In this document: positions 26,325 to 35,556 of the stretch, piece after piece
How the letters are laid out: every line of letters starts with the position of its first letter
Position numbering within the stretch: position 1 is the first letter of the stretch
Origin: Paenibacillus sanguinis 2301083 = DSM 16941
GTDB taxonomy: Bacteria > Bacillota > Bacilli > Paenibacillales > Paenibacillaceae
Direction of reading: 5' to 3'
Length of the DNA stretch: 64,000 nt
Assembly (NCBI RefSeq): GCF_000374825.1
Contig: NZ_KB895383.1
Location: forward strand, 62,001-126,000
Notes under the pieces: generated by a model
Databases searched by the model: none
What the model was told of the DNA's origin: nothing
What the model saw: only the letters and a program-made list of their open reading frames with translations
Made by a program: the position numbers and the translations under genes

Positions 26325-28082
26325 TTAAGACACCTCCACGTCCGTCAGGTGGGATTCCACCTGCTGACGTTCGTATTGTTCCCGATACCAGCCACCTTGG
26401 GCAAGCAGCGATTCATGGGTACCTTGCTCGATAATATGACCTTGCTCAAGCACGATAATCCAATCGGCATGCTCGATGGCAGACAGCCGGTGAGTGGAGA
26501 TCAGCGTAGTTTTGCCTGAACGCTGGTCGCGAATATTCTGAATGATTCTGGCCTCGGTGCGGGCGTCAACCGCCGAGAGCGCATCATCGAGGATCAGGAT
26601 GTCTGGATCCGCAATGAAGGCACGAGCCAGGGATACGCGCTGCTTCTGTCCGCCGGAAAGGGCTACGCCTTTCTCACCGACTAGTGTATCCAGTCCATCG
26701 GACAACGTACCCAGATCCTGGTCGAAGGCCGCTGTGCGAATCGCTTCGAGAATGACCTCGTCGGAAGCATCCTTGAGCCCAAACTGAATGTTCTGGCGTA
26801 CCGTCTTGGAGAACAGGATTTGTTCTTGCGGAACGTAGCCTACCCAGCTATGCAAGCGTTCCAGCGCGATCTTTTGAATCGGCACGCCGGAAATAGATAT
26901 TTCGCCGCTGCCAAGCGGGTATTCATGCAGCAGCTGCTTAAGCAGGGTGGACTTCCCGCTTCCAGTCCGGCCAACAATACCAAGCGTCTGGCCGCGATGA
27001 ATGGTCAGGTTGATATGCTCCAGGTTATTGATGGTCGATGTTGGGTAGCGGAACGTCACGTCGGAGAATTGGATAGATTCCGGCTTGGAGACGGCTACGG
27101 GATGGGCATCATCCGCGACGTCAGGCTTGACGTTCAGCGTCTCGTTTACCCGATCCAGCGAAGCGCTGCCACGTTGCATGATATTAATCAGCTCACCGAT
27201 GGCGAACATCGGCCAAATCATCATTCCAAGGTACATGTTAAAAGATACGAGATCACCCAAGGTTAATTCATTATGAAAGACAAGATAAATACCGTAGGTC
27301 AATCCGATGGCATAGCTCATGCCAACGCAAAGCCGGATGGTAGGCTCAAAGTAGGCATCCACCCTGGCTACGGCCAGATTCTTCTGATAGACATCATTGG
27401 TAATATCTTCAAAACGTTGTTCATCATGGCGTTCCTGTACATAAGCGCGAATGACGCGGACACCTGCTACAGATTCAAGCACCTGATCGTTCATATCCCC
27501 AAAGGCATCCTGAGCCAGCGTAAAACGCTCGTGGATAATCTTCCCGTAAATTTTCATCGCCAGCGCGATAAAGGGGAGGGGGATAACAGCGGCAAGCGTT
27601 AGCTTCCAGCTAATCAGCGTACTCATTGCAATGAAGATGGTTGCCAGATAAGCGGTGGAATCAGACAGCGTCAGCATTCCGAAGCCAGCTGTTTGTGCTA
27701 CAGAACGCAAATCGTTTGTTGCCCGAGCCATCAGGTCGCCAGTCCGGGTTCGTTCAAAAAACGGCGGCGTCATCCGCAACAAATGGTTCATAAAGCGGGT
27801 GCGCAGCAGTCGCTCGACCAGGTTGGACCCGCCGTAGAGGGAATGCATCCATATGTACGTAACGTAATAAATCAACATTAGTACGACAATGATGAGTAAA
27901 ATATAGCGGATCAATGAAGCCCAGGTGATTGTGCCAGCTACGATCTCATCAATCGCGCTGCCCAGCAGTCGTGGTGGAGCCAGTTCAGCAACGCCAACTA
28001 AGATGAGTAGAACCAGGCCGATAGTATAACGCCTTTTCTCTTGCCGGAAGAACCAGCCTAAATTTTTTAGTACCGAGAACAT
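26325..28082 (-). CDS. bmrC: ABC multidrug exporter half, BmrC-like (degenerate ATPase site)
   Basis: A 585-residue exporter half, the same length as I recall for B. subtilis BmrC. Motifs are Walker A VGRTGSGKST, signature LSGGQKQ, and Walker B ILILDDA, in which Asp replaces the catalytic Glu, as in heterodimeric exporters with one degenerate site. The start ATG 28082 has AAAGGAGGG just upstream. A longer in-frame start at 28205 would have to read through the terminator at 28158-28194 and is rejected. Expression appears to be controlled by the leader described separately. Confidence 0.87.
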   Translation of the reverse strand: MFSVLKNLGWFFRQEKRRYTIGLVLLILVGVAELAPPRLLGSAIDEIVAGTITWASLIRYILLIIVVLMLIYYVTYIWMHSLYGGSNLVERLLRTRFMNHLLRMTPPFFERTRTGDLMARATNDLRSVAQTAGFGMLTLSDSTAYLATIFIAMSTLISWKLTLAAVIPLPFIALAMKIYGKIIHERFTLAQDAFGDMNDQVLESVAGVRVIRAYVQERHDEQRFEDITNDVYQKNLAVARVDAYFEPTIRLCVGMSYAIGLTYGIYLVFHNELTLGDLVSFNMYLGMMIWPMFAIGELINIMQRGSASLDRVNETLNVKPDVADDAHPVAVSKPESIQFSDVTFRYPTSTINNLEHINLTIHRGQTLGIVGRTGSGKSTLLKQLLHEYPLGSGEISISGVPIQKIALERLHSWVGYVPQEQILFSKTVRQNIQFGLKDASDEVILEAIRTAAFDQDLGTLSDGLDTLVGEKGVALSGGQKQRVSLARAFIADPDILILDDALSAVDARTEARIIQNIRDQRSGKTTLISTHRLSAIEHADWIIVLEQGHIIEQGTHESLLAQGGWYREQYERQQVESHLTDVEVS

Positions 28083-28157
28083 GGAGTTCCCTCCTTTAAA
28101 TCGTTCAATGAGATTGCCGAAAAAACCTCTGTAGCTTACATAACCGAACAAAAAGTC

Positions 28158-28194
28158 GCAAAAAAGGCATATCGTTTGGAAAACGATATGCCTT
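28158..28194 (-). terminator. Attenuator terminator in the bmrCD-like leader
   Basis: On the minus strand AAGGCATATCGTTT pairs perfectly with AAACGATATGCCTT around a 3-base loop and runs into a U-tract (28160-28165). It lies 76 bases before the bmrC-like start and 99 bases after the leader peptide stop, so transcription must pass it to express the transporter. Confidence 0.85.
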
Positions 28195-28292
28195 AAAGCC
28201 TTCACATGTATCGCGTCCGTTACTTGCTAAAGAAGCAACGCCGCAAATTGTTATTCCCCTAGCGTAATGAACACGTAAGGGAGGGGCTAGCG

Positions 28293-28385
28293 CTAAATGC
28301 GATTCAAACCTACAGGGGTTGCTCCGGTATTTAGTTGTGTGTATTGCATCTGATATGGACTAGGAACCAACTTAATTTTGAACAC
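28293..28385 (-). CDS. Leader peptide of the ABC exporter operon (BmrB-like)
   Basis: A 30-codon frame starts at GTG 28385 and stops at TAG 28295-28293; the product starts MFKIKLVPSPYQ and ends PVGLNRI. AAAGGGTGAG lies just upstream as ribosome site. It lies between a strong promoter and an intrinsic terminator, the arrangement of the B. subtilis bmrB leader, where ribosome stalling by antibiotics allows read-through. The peptide is too short for family searches, so its role is inferred from position. Confidence 0.6.
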   Translation of the reverse strand: MFKIKLVPSPYQMQYTQLNTGATPVGLNRI

Positions 28386-28456
28386 CTTCGCTCACCCTTT
28401 CTTAGAATTTTTTTGAATTTTGGTAATTACTTGAAATGAAATCTCGTATGCTCCCG

Positions 28457-28486
28457 ATTTTAGCACCGGTCTGCTGAAGGTGTCAA
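28457..28486 (-). promoter_or_regulatory. Promoter of the leader-bmrCD operon
   Basis: On the minus strand a perfect -35 TTGACA (28486-28481) and -10 TAAAAT (28462-28457) are separated by 18 bp. The transcript would start near 28450 and include the leader peptide. Confidence 0.75.
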
Positions 28487-28535
28487 CGGTATTTTATAGA
28501 ATTAGGCTAGTTTTCCCGTTGCAGTCTATAATTAT

Positions 28536-28565
28536 TTGGCAATCGCTGCCGGTTTGGTCTACAAT
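28536..28565 (+). promoter_or_regulatory. Promoter of the yneR-like gene
   Basis: TTGGCA (28536-28541) and TACAAT (28560-28565) are 18 bp apart. Transcription would start near 28572, which supports ATG 28595 rather than ATG 28568 as the start of the gene. It is back to back with the ABC operon promoter. Confidence 0.55.
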
Positions 28566-28594
28566 AGATGGTAAACGAGGAGGTGGAGCATCTG

Positions 28595-28894
28595 ATGATC
28601 AATGTGACACATGAAGCTGCCGAATGGTTCAAGCAGGAATTAGGTCTTCAGGCAGGGCAAGCCGTACGTTTCTTTGCACGCTATAGTGCAGGAGGCAAGC
28701 TGCATCCGGGATTCTCGCTGGGGATCGACGTAGACCAACCGATATCGCCGGGCATGGCTTCCAAGGTTGAGGGAATCACCTTCTACATGGAGGATCAGGA
28801 TATGTGGTACCTGGATGGCTACCATCTGAATGTTTTATATGACCAAGGTCTGGGCGATATTGAATACCAATATGAGGCAGCGAATACTCATTAA
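28595..28894 (+). CDS. HesB/YneR-family protein
   Basis: A 99-residue protein starting MINVTHEAAEWFKQEL with the FFARYSAGG and GFSLGI segments of the YneR branch of the HesB/IscA fold. Unlike IscA scaffolds it lacks the C-terminal CxC motif, as is usual for YneR, so iron-sulfur assembly should not be assumed. GAGGAGGTGGAG precedes ATG 28595. A terminator follows. Confidence 0.8.
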   Translation: MINVTHEAAEWFKQELGLQAGQAVRFFARYSAGGKLHPGFSLGIDVDQPISPGMASKVEGITFYMEDQDMWYLDGYHLNVLYDQGLGDIEYQYEAANTH

Positions 28895-28927
28895 GCATAA
28901 CCAGGGCAGGGTAAGGCATGAATCAGG

Positions 28928-28975
28928 AAAAGAACCTGAAACTCCACTTCACAGTGGATCAAGGTTCTTTTCTTT
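28928..28975. terminator. Bidirectional terminator after the yneR-like gene
   Basis: AAAAGAACCT (28928-28937) pairs with AGGTTCTTTT (28962-28971), with an inner CCACT/AGTGG stem. T-rich sequence follows on the plus strand and A-rich sequence precedes, so it can also end the minus-strand gene at 29020. Confidence 0.8.
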
Positions 28976-29019
28976 GTGTTTATGGACTCTATGGGACTCC
29001 CGGGCTGCAAAACCTGGGA

Positions 29020-29523
29020 TTAAATGATACCGTCTTCCATAGCGTATTCGAAATCGCCGATATCAAATACCTGAACCGGCACTTCTGCTTCGATAATCCG
29101 GCGAATGAGCTCTAGTTGGTCGGTCAGAACGGGCACGTGCTCTCGCTCGGCGGTCAACACGACCTCGGTCTCGATGGGATCAAGAAATTCGCCGTATTGC
29201 TCATTATCCAAGGCATTAATCACGGTCCAGGATACAAGATCACCGAACAGGATCGAAGGGCTCTTGGACCAAGGCACCGCTAAAGACCGCTCAAGCTTCT
29301 TGCGGTTCAGCGGCTCTTCCAGATAAGCTATCAGTTCGGAAATTTTCTGCTTCACATGCATATCGTCGACGGGATCGCTCATCAGCGGCTCCGGACTATC
29401 TTTAAATTCATAAAGCTCCATTACAGTGGTGTAGGGGACAATATATTCAACCGGCACCTGGGGCACCAGCAATTCTCCGTATATCGCTACCATCACCGCT
29501 TCAATGACAAATCGGCGTGACAT
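29020..29523 (-). CDS. Conserved protein of unknown function (167 aa)
   Basis: I do not recognise a family. The 167-residue protein is acidic and soluble, with an N-terminal hydrophobic patch (VIEAVMVAIYGELLVP) and no transmembrane helix or signal peptide. ATG 29523 is chosen because AGGAGG lies at 29530-29535 on the minus strand; the open frame extends further but upstream codons look non-coding. It is the last gene of a possible operon with ypdA and the DUF441 gene, 157 bp behind the latter. Confidence 0.7.
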   Translation of the reverse strand: MSRRFVIEAVMVAIYGELLVPQVPVEYIVPYTTVMELYEFKDSPEPLMSDPVDDMHVKQKISELIAYLEEPLNRKKLERSLAVPWSKSPSILFGDLVSWTVINALDNEQYGEFLDPIETEVVLTAEREHVPVLTDQLELIRRIIEAEVPVQVFDIGDFEYAMEDGII

Positions 29524-29626
29524 GGTCATCCTCCTAAACGACGTGCAGCTCGGGATGCCCATGGGAACCCATGGGACAGCAACAATTGATTTACTAAGGA
29601 GTATACCACAACCAAAGGGTGAATTC

Positions 29627-29658
29627 AGCCAAAGCCATGAAAAGCCAAAGCCATGAAA
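29627..29658. repeat. Exact 16-bp tandem duplication
   Basis: The unit AGCCAAAGCCATGAAA occurs twice head to tail (29627-29642 and 29643-29658) in the gap between the DUF441 gene and the 167-residue gene. It looks like a recent slippage duplication. Confidence 0.9.
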
Positions 29659-29680
29659 ATCCGCGTTAATGCAAAATTCG

Positions 29681-30133
29681 TTACAGCTTCCCGACCATGA
29701 GGGACAGGATTCCCGCAGCAATCAGCGGGCCGACCGGAACGCCTCGAAAAAATGCAACCCCCAGCACCGTTCCAACTAATAGCCCGGCTACGATGGTCGG
29801 CTGATTACTCATTAGAGCAGCCCCGCGACCACCCAGCCAAGCCACCAGCATACCGACGGCAATGGCCGCTAACGACTGCCAGTGGAAGAAGGAGCCCCAC
29901 AACGTTTGAAGCGAGATGCGCCCACTGGCAACCGGTGTCATGACGCCGATGGTCAGAATGATAATCCCCAGGGTGAGACCGTACTTCTCCAGCCAGGGGA
30001 AGGCGTAGTTCAAATGCAGCACTCTGAGCAGCAACAATACAATCATCGCTATGGTAATGGGCATATTGCTGCTGAATATCCCCAATGCAGCAAGGAGCAG
30101 CAGCAATAGGGATGTGATATCAACTTGATTCAT
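29681..30133 (-). CDS. DUF441 family membrane protein
   Basis: A 150-residue polytopic protein with four to five hydrophobic segments. [12 protein letters not shown], the LGGRG region, and the C-terminal [15 protein letters not shown] block are hallmarks of the YeaL/YtwI (DUF441) family, whose function is unknown. GGGAGGT lies before ATG 30133. It begins 28 bp after the ypdA stop, so the two are probably co-transcribed. Confidence 0.85.
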   Translation of the reverse strand: MNQVDITSLLLLLLAALGIFSSNMPITIAMIVLLLLRVLHLNYAFPWLEKYGLTLGIIILTIGVMTPVASGRISLQTLWGSFFHWQSLAAIAVGMLVAWLGGRGAALMSNQPTIVAGLLVGTVLGVAFFRGVPVGPLIAAGILSLMVGKL

Positions 30134-30161
30134 GCGTTTACCTCCCGTGCCAACTTGGGCA

Positions 30162-31154
30162 CTAGCTGTTGGATGGAAATGCCGAGATTAAATGTTCGGC
30201 AATCAAACGTCCGTGGCCGCGACCGGTCTCAATAAATACCTCGTTAGCATTGCGACCTGAGGCAATAACCCCTGCGACATACAATCCAGGCACATTGGTC
30301 TCCATCGTATCGGGGTTAAATACCGGTTTCTCCATGTCGCCAGCCATCTCGACACCAGCCGAGAAGAGCAGCTTGCGATCAGGACGGAATCCGGTTAATG
30401 CCAACACAAAATCATTGGCGTGCTCGGTGGTTCCGCCATCTATTCCCGATTCGATCACGACGTGACCGGGGTGAATCTCGATGACCCGTGAATTCAGGCG
30501 TAAATCGATGTTTCCCTTACTTACCGCGCTTTCAAACAGAGGACGAACCCAGGGCTTGATATTACCCGACAGATCGCCCCCGCGATAAACGACGGTTACC
30601 TTGGCATCTACCCGAATTAACTCCAAAGCGGCATCCACTGCGGAATTGCTGCCTCCAATAATCGTGACCTTCATTCCCGTATAGGGATGAGCCTCCTGAA
30701 AATAATGCGACACCTTATCTTTATCTTCTCCCGGAATGCCCAAAATATTGGGGTGATCAAAGTATCCTGTTGAGAGAATAACGTGGCGTCCAGCATACTC
30801 TGCTTGCTCGCCGTTACGCTTAAGCGAATGAACGATAAAGCTTCCATCCTGTTGCCGATGAATGGCGGTTGCTTCCTCATAAGCAGAGATGGGCAACTGA
30901 TAGTGTTCACTTACCCTCCGGTAGTAAGAAAGCGCCTCATGACGAAATGGCTTGTCATTAGGGGAGGCAAAGGGAACATCGCCGATTTCCAGCAGTTCAG
31001 CAGTACTGAAAAATTGCATATAAGTAGGGTAAGAGTAAATGGAGTGAACAAGGCAATGCTTCTCCAGTACGAGCACTTGCAGCTCGCGTCTGCGGCATTC
31101 AATGGCCGCGGATAATCCGCACGGACCGGCACCGATAACAATAACATCCAGCAT
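30162..31154 (-). CDS. ypdA: YpdA-family putative bacillithiol disulfide reductase
   Basis: A 330-residue FAD/NADPH protein. The FAD motif [12 protein letters not shown] is at the N-terminus and the NADPH motif [12 protein letters not shown] near residue 170; LALTGFRPD and the [20 protein letters not shown] end are typical of YpdA. YpdA proteins recycle oxidised bacillithiol in Firmicutes. No CxxC redox pair is present, in keeping with this family. ATG 31154 has AGGAGG close upstream; the open frame extends 13 codons further without a site. Confidence 0.88.
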   Translation of the reverse strand: MLDVIVIGAGPCGLSAAIECRRRELQVLVLEKHCLVHSIYSYPTYMQFFSTAELLEIGDVPFASPNDKPFRHEALSYYRRVSEHYQLPISAYEEATAIHRQQDGSFIVHSLKRNGEQAEYAGRHVILSTGYFDHPNILGIPGEDKDKVSHYFQEAHPYTGMKVTIIGGSNSAVDAALELIRVDAKVTVVYRGGDLSGNIKPWVRPLFESAVSKGNIDLRLNSRVIEIHPGHVVIESGIDGGTTEHANDFVLALTGFRPDRKLLFSAGVEMAGDMEKPVFNPDTMETNVPGLYVAGVIASGRNANEVFIETGRGHGRLIAEHLISAFPSNS

Positions 31155-31378
31155 AGGGACCTCCTGATTTACATAGGTTTCAAACCTTTTCAAAACAATT
31201 ACATCCTACCGCAAATGCCGGGGAATAGCTAGACATGAGCTGAATTACCCTAATGTGAAGAATGTGTCAATCCTATGACATCTATCGTTTTCAAGGTTCA
31301 AATTCAGATTTTTTGAGTAAACTAATATTGTAAGCGTATACCTCAAAATTGAAGTAATGGATTGAGGAGGTGCCGAAC

Positions 31379-31846
31379 ATGCTGTCATGGTTTAAAAGAC
31401 GAAAACCCGCTCGTGCCGAAGTCCCTGTAGCGATGGAAGTGTCCCTGGATGAGGTCAGACGAGCCGTGCTTCGTTATGAAGCAGAGATGCCCGAAGGTAT
31501 AAACCGGTTATCCTTACTGCTTCCGGATGGAAGCCTGGATATGAAGCGGCTGTCGCGATATCTAGGCGGAATGACGGATCAACGCTTTTACTTGTCAAGA
31601 GAAACCTATGAAATTTTTACCGAAGAGGAACGGGAAATTCCTTATTATCTGGATATGGTTCAGGGAGCCTTGGACAGCTACGTGGAAGAACATGGCAAGC
31701 TGCCCGTGCTGGAGCAGTCTCCGGACTTTGAAGTGGATGTCAAGATGCTGATGAGGGAACATTATCTGAAGGAGCTTCCGCCGTTCGCCTTGTATGTTAC
31801 GGAACAGGAATTGATGCTCACCCACCGTCCCAAGCAAGTCATATAA
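31379..31846 (+). CDS. Conserved small protein of unknown function (155 aa)
   Basis: The 155-residue product begins MLSWFKRRKPARAE, a basic tail, followed by an acidic mixed alpha/beta domain. A DUF3939-like assignment is possible from memory but not shown. No membrane helix or signal peptide is seen. GAGGAGGT at 31364-31371 fixes ATG 31379; an upstream in-frame GTG overlaps that site. The gene is monocistronic, with a terminator directly after. Confidence 0.75.
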   Translation: MLSWFKRRKPARAEVPVAMEVSLDEVRRAVLRYEAEMPEGINRLSLLLPDGSLDMKRLSRYLGGMTDQRFYLSRETYEIFTEEEREIPYYLDMVQGALDSYVEEHGKLPVLEQSPDFEVDVKMLMREHYLKELPPFALYVTEQELMLTHRPKQVI

Positions 31847-31852
31847 AGTCGG

Positions 31853-31890
31853 GCGCAAACCGAAGAACCTTCGCGTTTGCGCTTTTTTAT
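31853..31890 (+). terminator. Rho-independent terminator
   Basis: GCGCAAAC and GTTTGCGC form the outer stem, CGAAG and CTTCG the inner stem, followed by TTTTTT. It closes the 155-residue gene. Confidence 0.88.
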
Positions 31891-31944
31891 TTGACAGGCT
31901 GATTTACAATAGAGAGAGACATCTTGGGAAAGTGGGGAAGAGGG

Positions 31945-32649
31945 TTGCTGTTAAAAGCTGTTTTATTTGATCTTGATAATACGTTAATGGACCGGGATAA
32001 TACATTTCTCAGCTTTACCTGGCAATTGGTGCGGGAATGCCTGGTGCCCATGGAGAAAGACGATGCGGACAAGCTTGTTGCGGAGATTATTGTGCGTGAC
32101 GCGGATGGTTACAGAGAGAAGGAAGGATTTTTCCTTGAACTGATCGATATTTTACCTTGGCAACAAAAACCCTCGCTGGAGGAGCTTCAGCGTTATTATA
32201 ATCAGTATTACATGACACATGCCAAGGTGATGGATCATGCGATCGACACGCTGCAAGCCTGTCGCAACATGGGGCTTCGGCTAGGGATCATTACAAATGG
32301 CCATAGCCAGTTGCAGCATCGAAAGATTGATTTGCTTCACTTGCCTGACTATTTCGATGAAATTGTCATCTCGGGAGAAGTTGGACTGAGTAAGCCCGAT
32401 CCGCAAATTTACAGATTGGCCTTGGAACGTCTTGGTGTGGGCTCGAATCAATGTATTATTGTTGGCGATCATCCACGCAACGATATTTGGGGAGCTGCTC
32501 AGGTAGGAATACAAGGAATTTGGCTGCGCAGAAAACATGAATGGGATGAAAAGCTGACAATGGGGAAGCCCTGGAGAACGATTATGGAGTTGGACGAGGT
32601 TCCAGGATTGCTTCCCCAATTTGAGGCGGGAGGTGTCAAGAAATCCTAA
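31945..32649 (+). CDS. HAD-superfamily phosphatase
   Basis: A protein of about 234 residues of the HAD subfamily I type. Motif I is LFDLDNTL with catalytic Asp9 and Asp11, motif II is IITNG, motif III the Lys in GLSKPDP, and motif IV GDHPRND. The cap is helical and inserted after motif I. Substrate cannot be predicted. The start is uncertain: no ATG is near; TTG 31945 follows GGGGAAGAGGG closely, while TTG 31924 lacks a site. The 3' end overlaps the convergent esterase gene by 14 bp. Confidence 0.82.
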   Translation: MLLKAVLFDLDNTLMDRDNTFLSFTWQLVRECLVPMEKDDADKLVAEIIVRDADGYREKEGFFLELIDILPWQQKPSLEELQRYYNQYYMTHAKVMDHAIDTLQACRNMGLRLGIITNGHSQLQHRKIDLLHLPDYFDEIVISGEVGLSKPDPQIYRLALERLGVGSNQCIIVGDHPRNDIWGAAQVGIQGIWLRRKHEWDEKLTMGKPWRTIMELDEVPGLLPQFEAGGVKKS

Positions 32650-33424
32650 GCGGAAGCCAGTTCAATACGTCCTGAATTCGCGTATCCCAATAACTCCATT
32701 CGTGGGCGCCAGGTCCTTCCTCATAGGTTAGCGGAATATTCAGGCGGTTGCAGGCCTCGCGGAAGGTCTGATTATCCTGGTAGAGGAAATCCTCTGTGCC
32801 GCAGCACTGATAGAGCGCAGGCATGGCTAAGCCCTGCCGGGCTTTTTCAGCAAAGGGCTCAAGCAACGTCAGCAGATCATTTTCTGTGCCCTTTGGCCCG
32901 GATTCGCCAAATATGCTCAGGAATAAGGAAGACAGCTCTTCCGCGTGTTGGGCACTACTTGCAATATCGAGTGCGCCGGACAAGCTGGCTGCGGCGGCGA
33001 ACATTTCCGGCTTGCGCAGTGCCAGCTTGAAGGCGCCATAGCCCCCCATAGACAGCCCGGCGACAAATGTATCCTCGCGCCGCCGGGACAGTGGGAAGAA
33101 GGAGCGGCATAACCGGGGGAGCTCCTCGCTAATAAATGTCCAATAGCGGTTGCCGTAGGCCATATCTGTATAAAAGCTACGATCTACCTGGGGCATCACG
33201 ACAGCAAGGCCAAGCTCTGCAACGTAGCGTTCAATAGAGGTGCGCCGCAGCCATATCGAATCATCATCCGACAGGCCATGCAGCAAATACAGGGTGGGGT
33301 AAGGTCCGGATATTTCCGGGGTCTCCATGCCAATTTGTGATTTGGCAGACTGCGGCAGTATCACCGTCATTGAGGTGCTGAGCCCTAAAGCTTCCGAGAA
33401 AAAACGAGTTTGAAATAATGCCAT
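32636..33424 (-). CDS. Alpha/beta-hydrolase esterase (esterase D/tributyrin esterase type)
   Basis: A 262-residue cytoplasmic esterase. The nucleophile Ser125 lies in [10 protein letters not shown], the acid is the Asp in GTEDFLY, and the catalytic His is in [26 protein letters not shown] is the oxyanion-side segment seen in EstA-like and S-formylglutathione hydrolase-like proteins. AAAGGAG precedes ATG 33424. The gene points against the HAD gene and overlaps it tail to tail. Confidence 0.85.
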   Translation of the reverse strand: MALFQTRFFSEALGLSTSMTVILPQSAKSQIGMETPEISGPYPTLYLLHGLSDDDSIWLRRTSIERYVAELGLAVVMPQVDRSFYTDMAYGNRYWTFISEELPRLCRSFFPLSRRREDTFVAGLSMGGYGAFKLALRKPEMFAAAASLSGALDIASSAQHAEELSSLFLSIFGESGPKGTENDLLTLLEPFAEKARQGLAMPALYQCCGTEDFLYQDNQTFREACNRLNIPLTYEEGPGAHEWSYWDTRIQDVLNWLPLRIS

Positions 33425-33594
33425 CTGGTATGCTCCTTTATCATGTATTCGTTTTCAAAATCAACTTAGTTTAATTATACTCGATACGGTTGGTAATTCT
33501 AAATATTTCAGATCGTTTGCAGGCAATTCGTGCTAAAATCAATTTATCGGATTTGTTCCAGGGTATCGAAGTAACAACGCTGGGGGTGGATCAA

Positions 33595-34824
33595 ATGAAT
33601 GATTTCCCCTGGAAAAGAAATCTGTACGTGCTTTGGGCTGGTGTTTTCTTTTGCAGCACCGCTTATTCCATGGTCATACCGTTTATGTCTTTATTTATTG
33701 CCCATGATCTAGGAGTTACAGAGCACCTGACTTTCTTGTCAGGCTTTGCTTTCGGTATTACTTTTTTGGCAGGAGCCTTGATCTCTCCCTATTGGGGATC
33801 GCTTTCGGACAAGTATGGCCGCAAGCCTATGCTGCTGCGCTCAGGCTTTGCTTTATGTGGAGTATATATTTTGAACTCCTTTGTACAGGACCCCTATCAG
33901 CTTATTGCTGTGCGTATCCTCTCGGGATTGCTGGCTGGTTACGTCCCTTCGGCCATTGCATTGGTGGCCACAAATACGCCTGAGAAGCATGTCGGCTTTT
34001 CCCTCGGAATTATGTCCACCGCAGGAGCGGCAGGAAGTATTATCGGGCCGCTGGTAGGAGGCTCTCTTACTAAATTTATCGGATTTCGCGAGTCATTTTT
34101 GGCTGCCGGAGGCGTGGTGCTTTTCTCTGCCCTAATCGCCTTGATATTTGTGAAGGAACAGAATTTTGACCGCAATCGTGAACGTTCACATGTGCTTGAT
34201 GATCTCAAGGAAGCAAAGGCCAATCGTCCCTTGATGGGCAACCTGTCGATCGTGCTGCTTGTTACAGCATCCGTGATGGTGCTGGAGCCGTTGCTCTCGC
34301 TGTATGTACTCGATCTTGGAGCTTCGGTCGCGGATGCTTCCTTCAGTTCGGGTATTATATTTTCGGCAGTAGGCATTTCCACTGTCATCGCCGCTCCGTT
34401 CTGGGGCAAAATCGGTCAGCACATCGGTTACCGCAACACGCTCATGATCGGCTTGATTGGAGGCGGAGTGGGCAATATTATGCAGCATTTCATCCATGAT
34501 CTGGTGGCATTCGGGGTGTTGCGGTTCGTATATGGCTTATTTTTTGCCGCTGTCTTTCCAGCGCTTAATGCACTTATTGTCCAGTCCACCCGATCCGAGT
34601 TTCGTGGTCGGGCATTTAGCCTGAACCAATCGGCCAGTCAACTTGGCAACATGATTGGTCCCATTGCCGGGGGAACGCTGGGAGGTTGGATTTCGATCCC
34701 TGTCGTGTTTGTATTAAACGGCCTGTTGCTTGTGATTACCGCATTAACCTTGAAGCTCAAGCCTATGCTTGGAGCGGGGAATGATGGCAAGCAACAGGAG
34801 CAGGGCACTCGCGGCCTCAGATAG
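33595..34824 (+). CDS. MFS efflux transporter
   Basis: A 409-residue 12-helix major facilitator. The loop between helices 2 and 3 reads GSLSDKYGRKPML, the MFS signature; the second half carries a weaker copy, GKIGQHIGYRN. Helix 5 has the antiporter-type GxxGPxxGG motif (SIIGPLVGGSL), indicating drug/proton antiport. GGGGGTGG lies just before ATG 33595, which I prefer to the longer open frame starting at 33490. Substrate is unknown. Confidence 0.87.
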   Translation: MNDFPWKRNLYVLWAGVFFCSTAYSMVIPFMSLFIAHDLGVTEHLTFLSGFAFGITFLAGALISPYWGSLSDKYGRKPMLLRSGFALCGVYILNSFVQDPYQLIAVRILSGLLAGYVPSAIALVATNTPEKHVGFSLGIMSTAGAAGSIIGPLVGGSLTKFIGFRESFLAAGGVVLFSALIALIFVKEQNFDRNRERSHVLDDLKEAKANRPLMGNLSIVLLVTASVMVLEPLLSLYVLDLGASVADASFSSGIIFSAVGISTVIAAPFWGKIGQHIGYRNTLMIGLIGGGVGNIMQHFIHDLVAFGVLRFVYGLFFAAVFPALNALIVQSTRSEFRGRAFSLNQSASQLGNMIGPIAGGTLGGWISIPVVFVLNGLLLVITALTLKLKPMLGAGNDGKQQEQGTRGLR

Positions 34825-34877
34825 TGAATGCATCAAGTCGTGAATCGCCAGAATCTAAAGAAGTGTAAAAGGAAACA

Positions 34878-34917
34878 GAAGGCTCCCTTCCTGAATTTAG
34901 CCGGGAAAGGAGCCTTC
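34878..34917. terminator. Hairpin between the MFS gene and the 79-aa gene
   Basis: GAAGGCTCCCTTCC pairs with GGGAAAGGAGCCTTC with one mismatch. Only a weak T-run follows, but the site between convergent genes suggests termination on both strands. Confidence 0.55.
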
Positions 34918-34942
34918 CGTACGTTTATCGGGGAACAGCGAA

Positions 34943-35182
34943 TTAGTAAAGTGAGAGAGCCAATGAGTCAAATTCGCTCTTGCTGTGCAATATGGCCTCA
35001 GAACCTTCAATTTCAATACTGATCAGTGAACTCAAGCATCTCTTTAAGGCTTGTTTGCCGTTGTAGTACTTGTATTCGAGCGCACTGGTCAGCAATCTCA
35101 ATGTGCGATGTACAGGTTGCTTGCTGTCAACATCGAAGTAAACCGGGACCATGTTGTCTTGAAAGTTAATCAGAATTCTCAT
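34943..35182 (-). CDS. Small protein of unknown function (79 aa)
   Basis: A 79-residue protein starting MRILINFQDNMVPVYFDVD. The predicted strands followed by a helix would be compatible with a small ubiquitin-like or mixed fold, but no family is recognised. AGAGGTGATT is a good ribosome site eight bases from ATG 35182. It is transcribed away from the 273-residue gene across an AT-rich gap. Confidence 0.6.
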   Translation of the reverse strand: MRILINFQDNMVPVYFDVDSKQPVHRTLRLLTSALEYKYYNGKQALKRCLSSLISIEIEGSEAILHSKSEFDSLALSLY

Positions 35183-35556
35183 AAATAATCACCTCTATAC
35201 AGTGGTTTCATACTACTGATCATAAAATAGAAATCTTAAAAAAAGCTTAAGAAAACCTTATGTTTAGATAAATGTTTGTGCGACAAATAACAGGATAGAA
35301 ATTCCATAATATTGTTTAGATTTATTACGAAACATAAATTTGAAAAGTTTCAATTCTATCAAAATTTATGCCTCGAAGAACTTGTGTTTATGGGTAATAT
35401 GTAATGATTTGGGATATATTCCCGAGTATATACAACTTGAAAATGTTATAATGCTTACATCAGTAGTGTGACGTTATACCCGAAAATAGGTTATATAGTA
35501 CCTAAATAAAGTTTAAATGCTAAATAGCGACTAGTCATTCTGAAGGAGCTGGACAG
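35183..35556. other. 374-bp AT-rich divergent intergenic region
   Basis: This gap separates two divergent genes of unknown function. It is clearly more AT-rich than its surroundings and holds several TATAAT-like hexamers, for example near 35446. I could not place a promoter with correct spacing with confidence, and I see no RNA gene or strong inverted repeat. Confidence 0.6.

Noticed and set aside
28083-28205. Longer start for the BmrC-like protein at 28205
   Set aside because: It would translate through the attenuator hairpin; ATG 28082 has AAAGGAGGG directly upstream and gives the expected length.
34828-35022. 64-codon plus-strand frame after the MFS gene
   Set aside because: It spans the hairpin at 34878-34917 and overlaps the better-supported 79-residue gene on the other strand.
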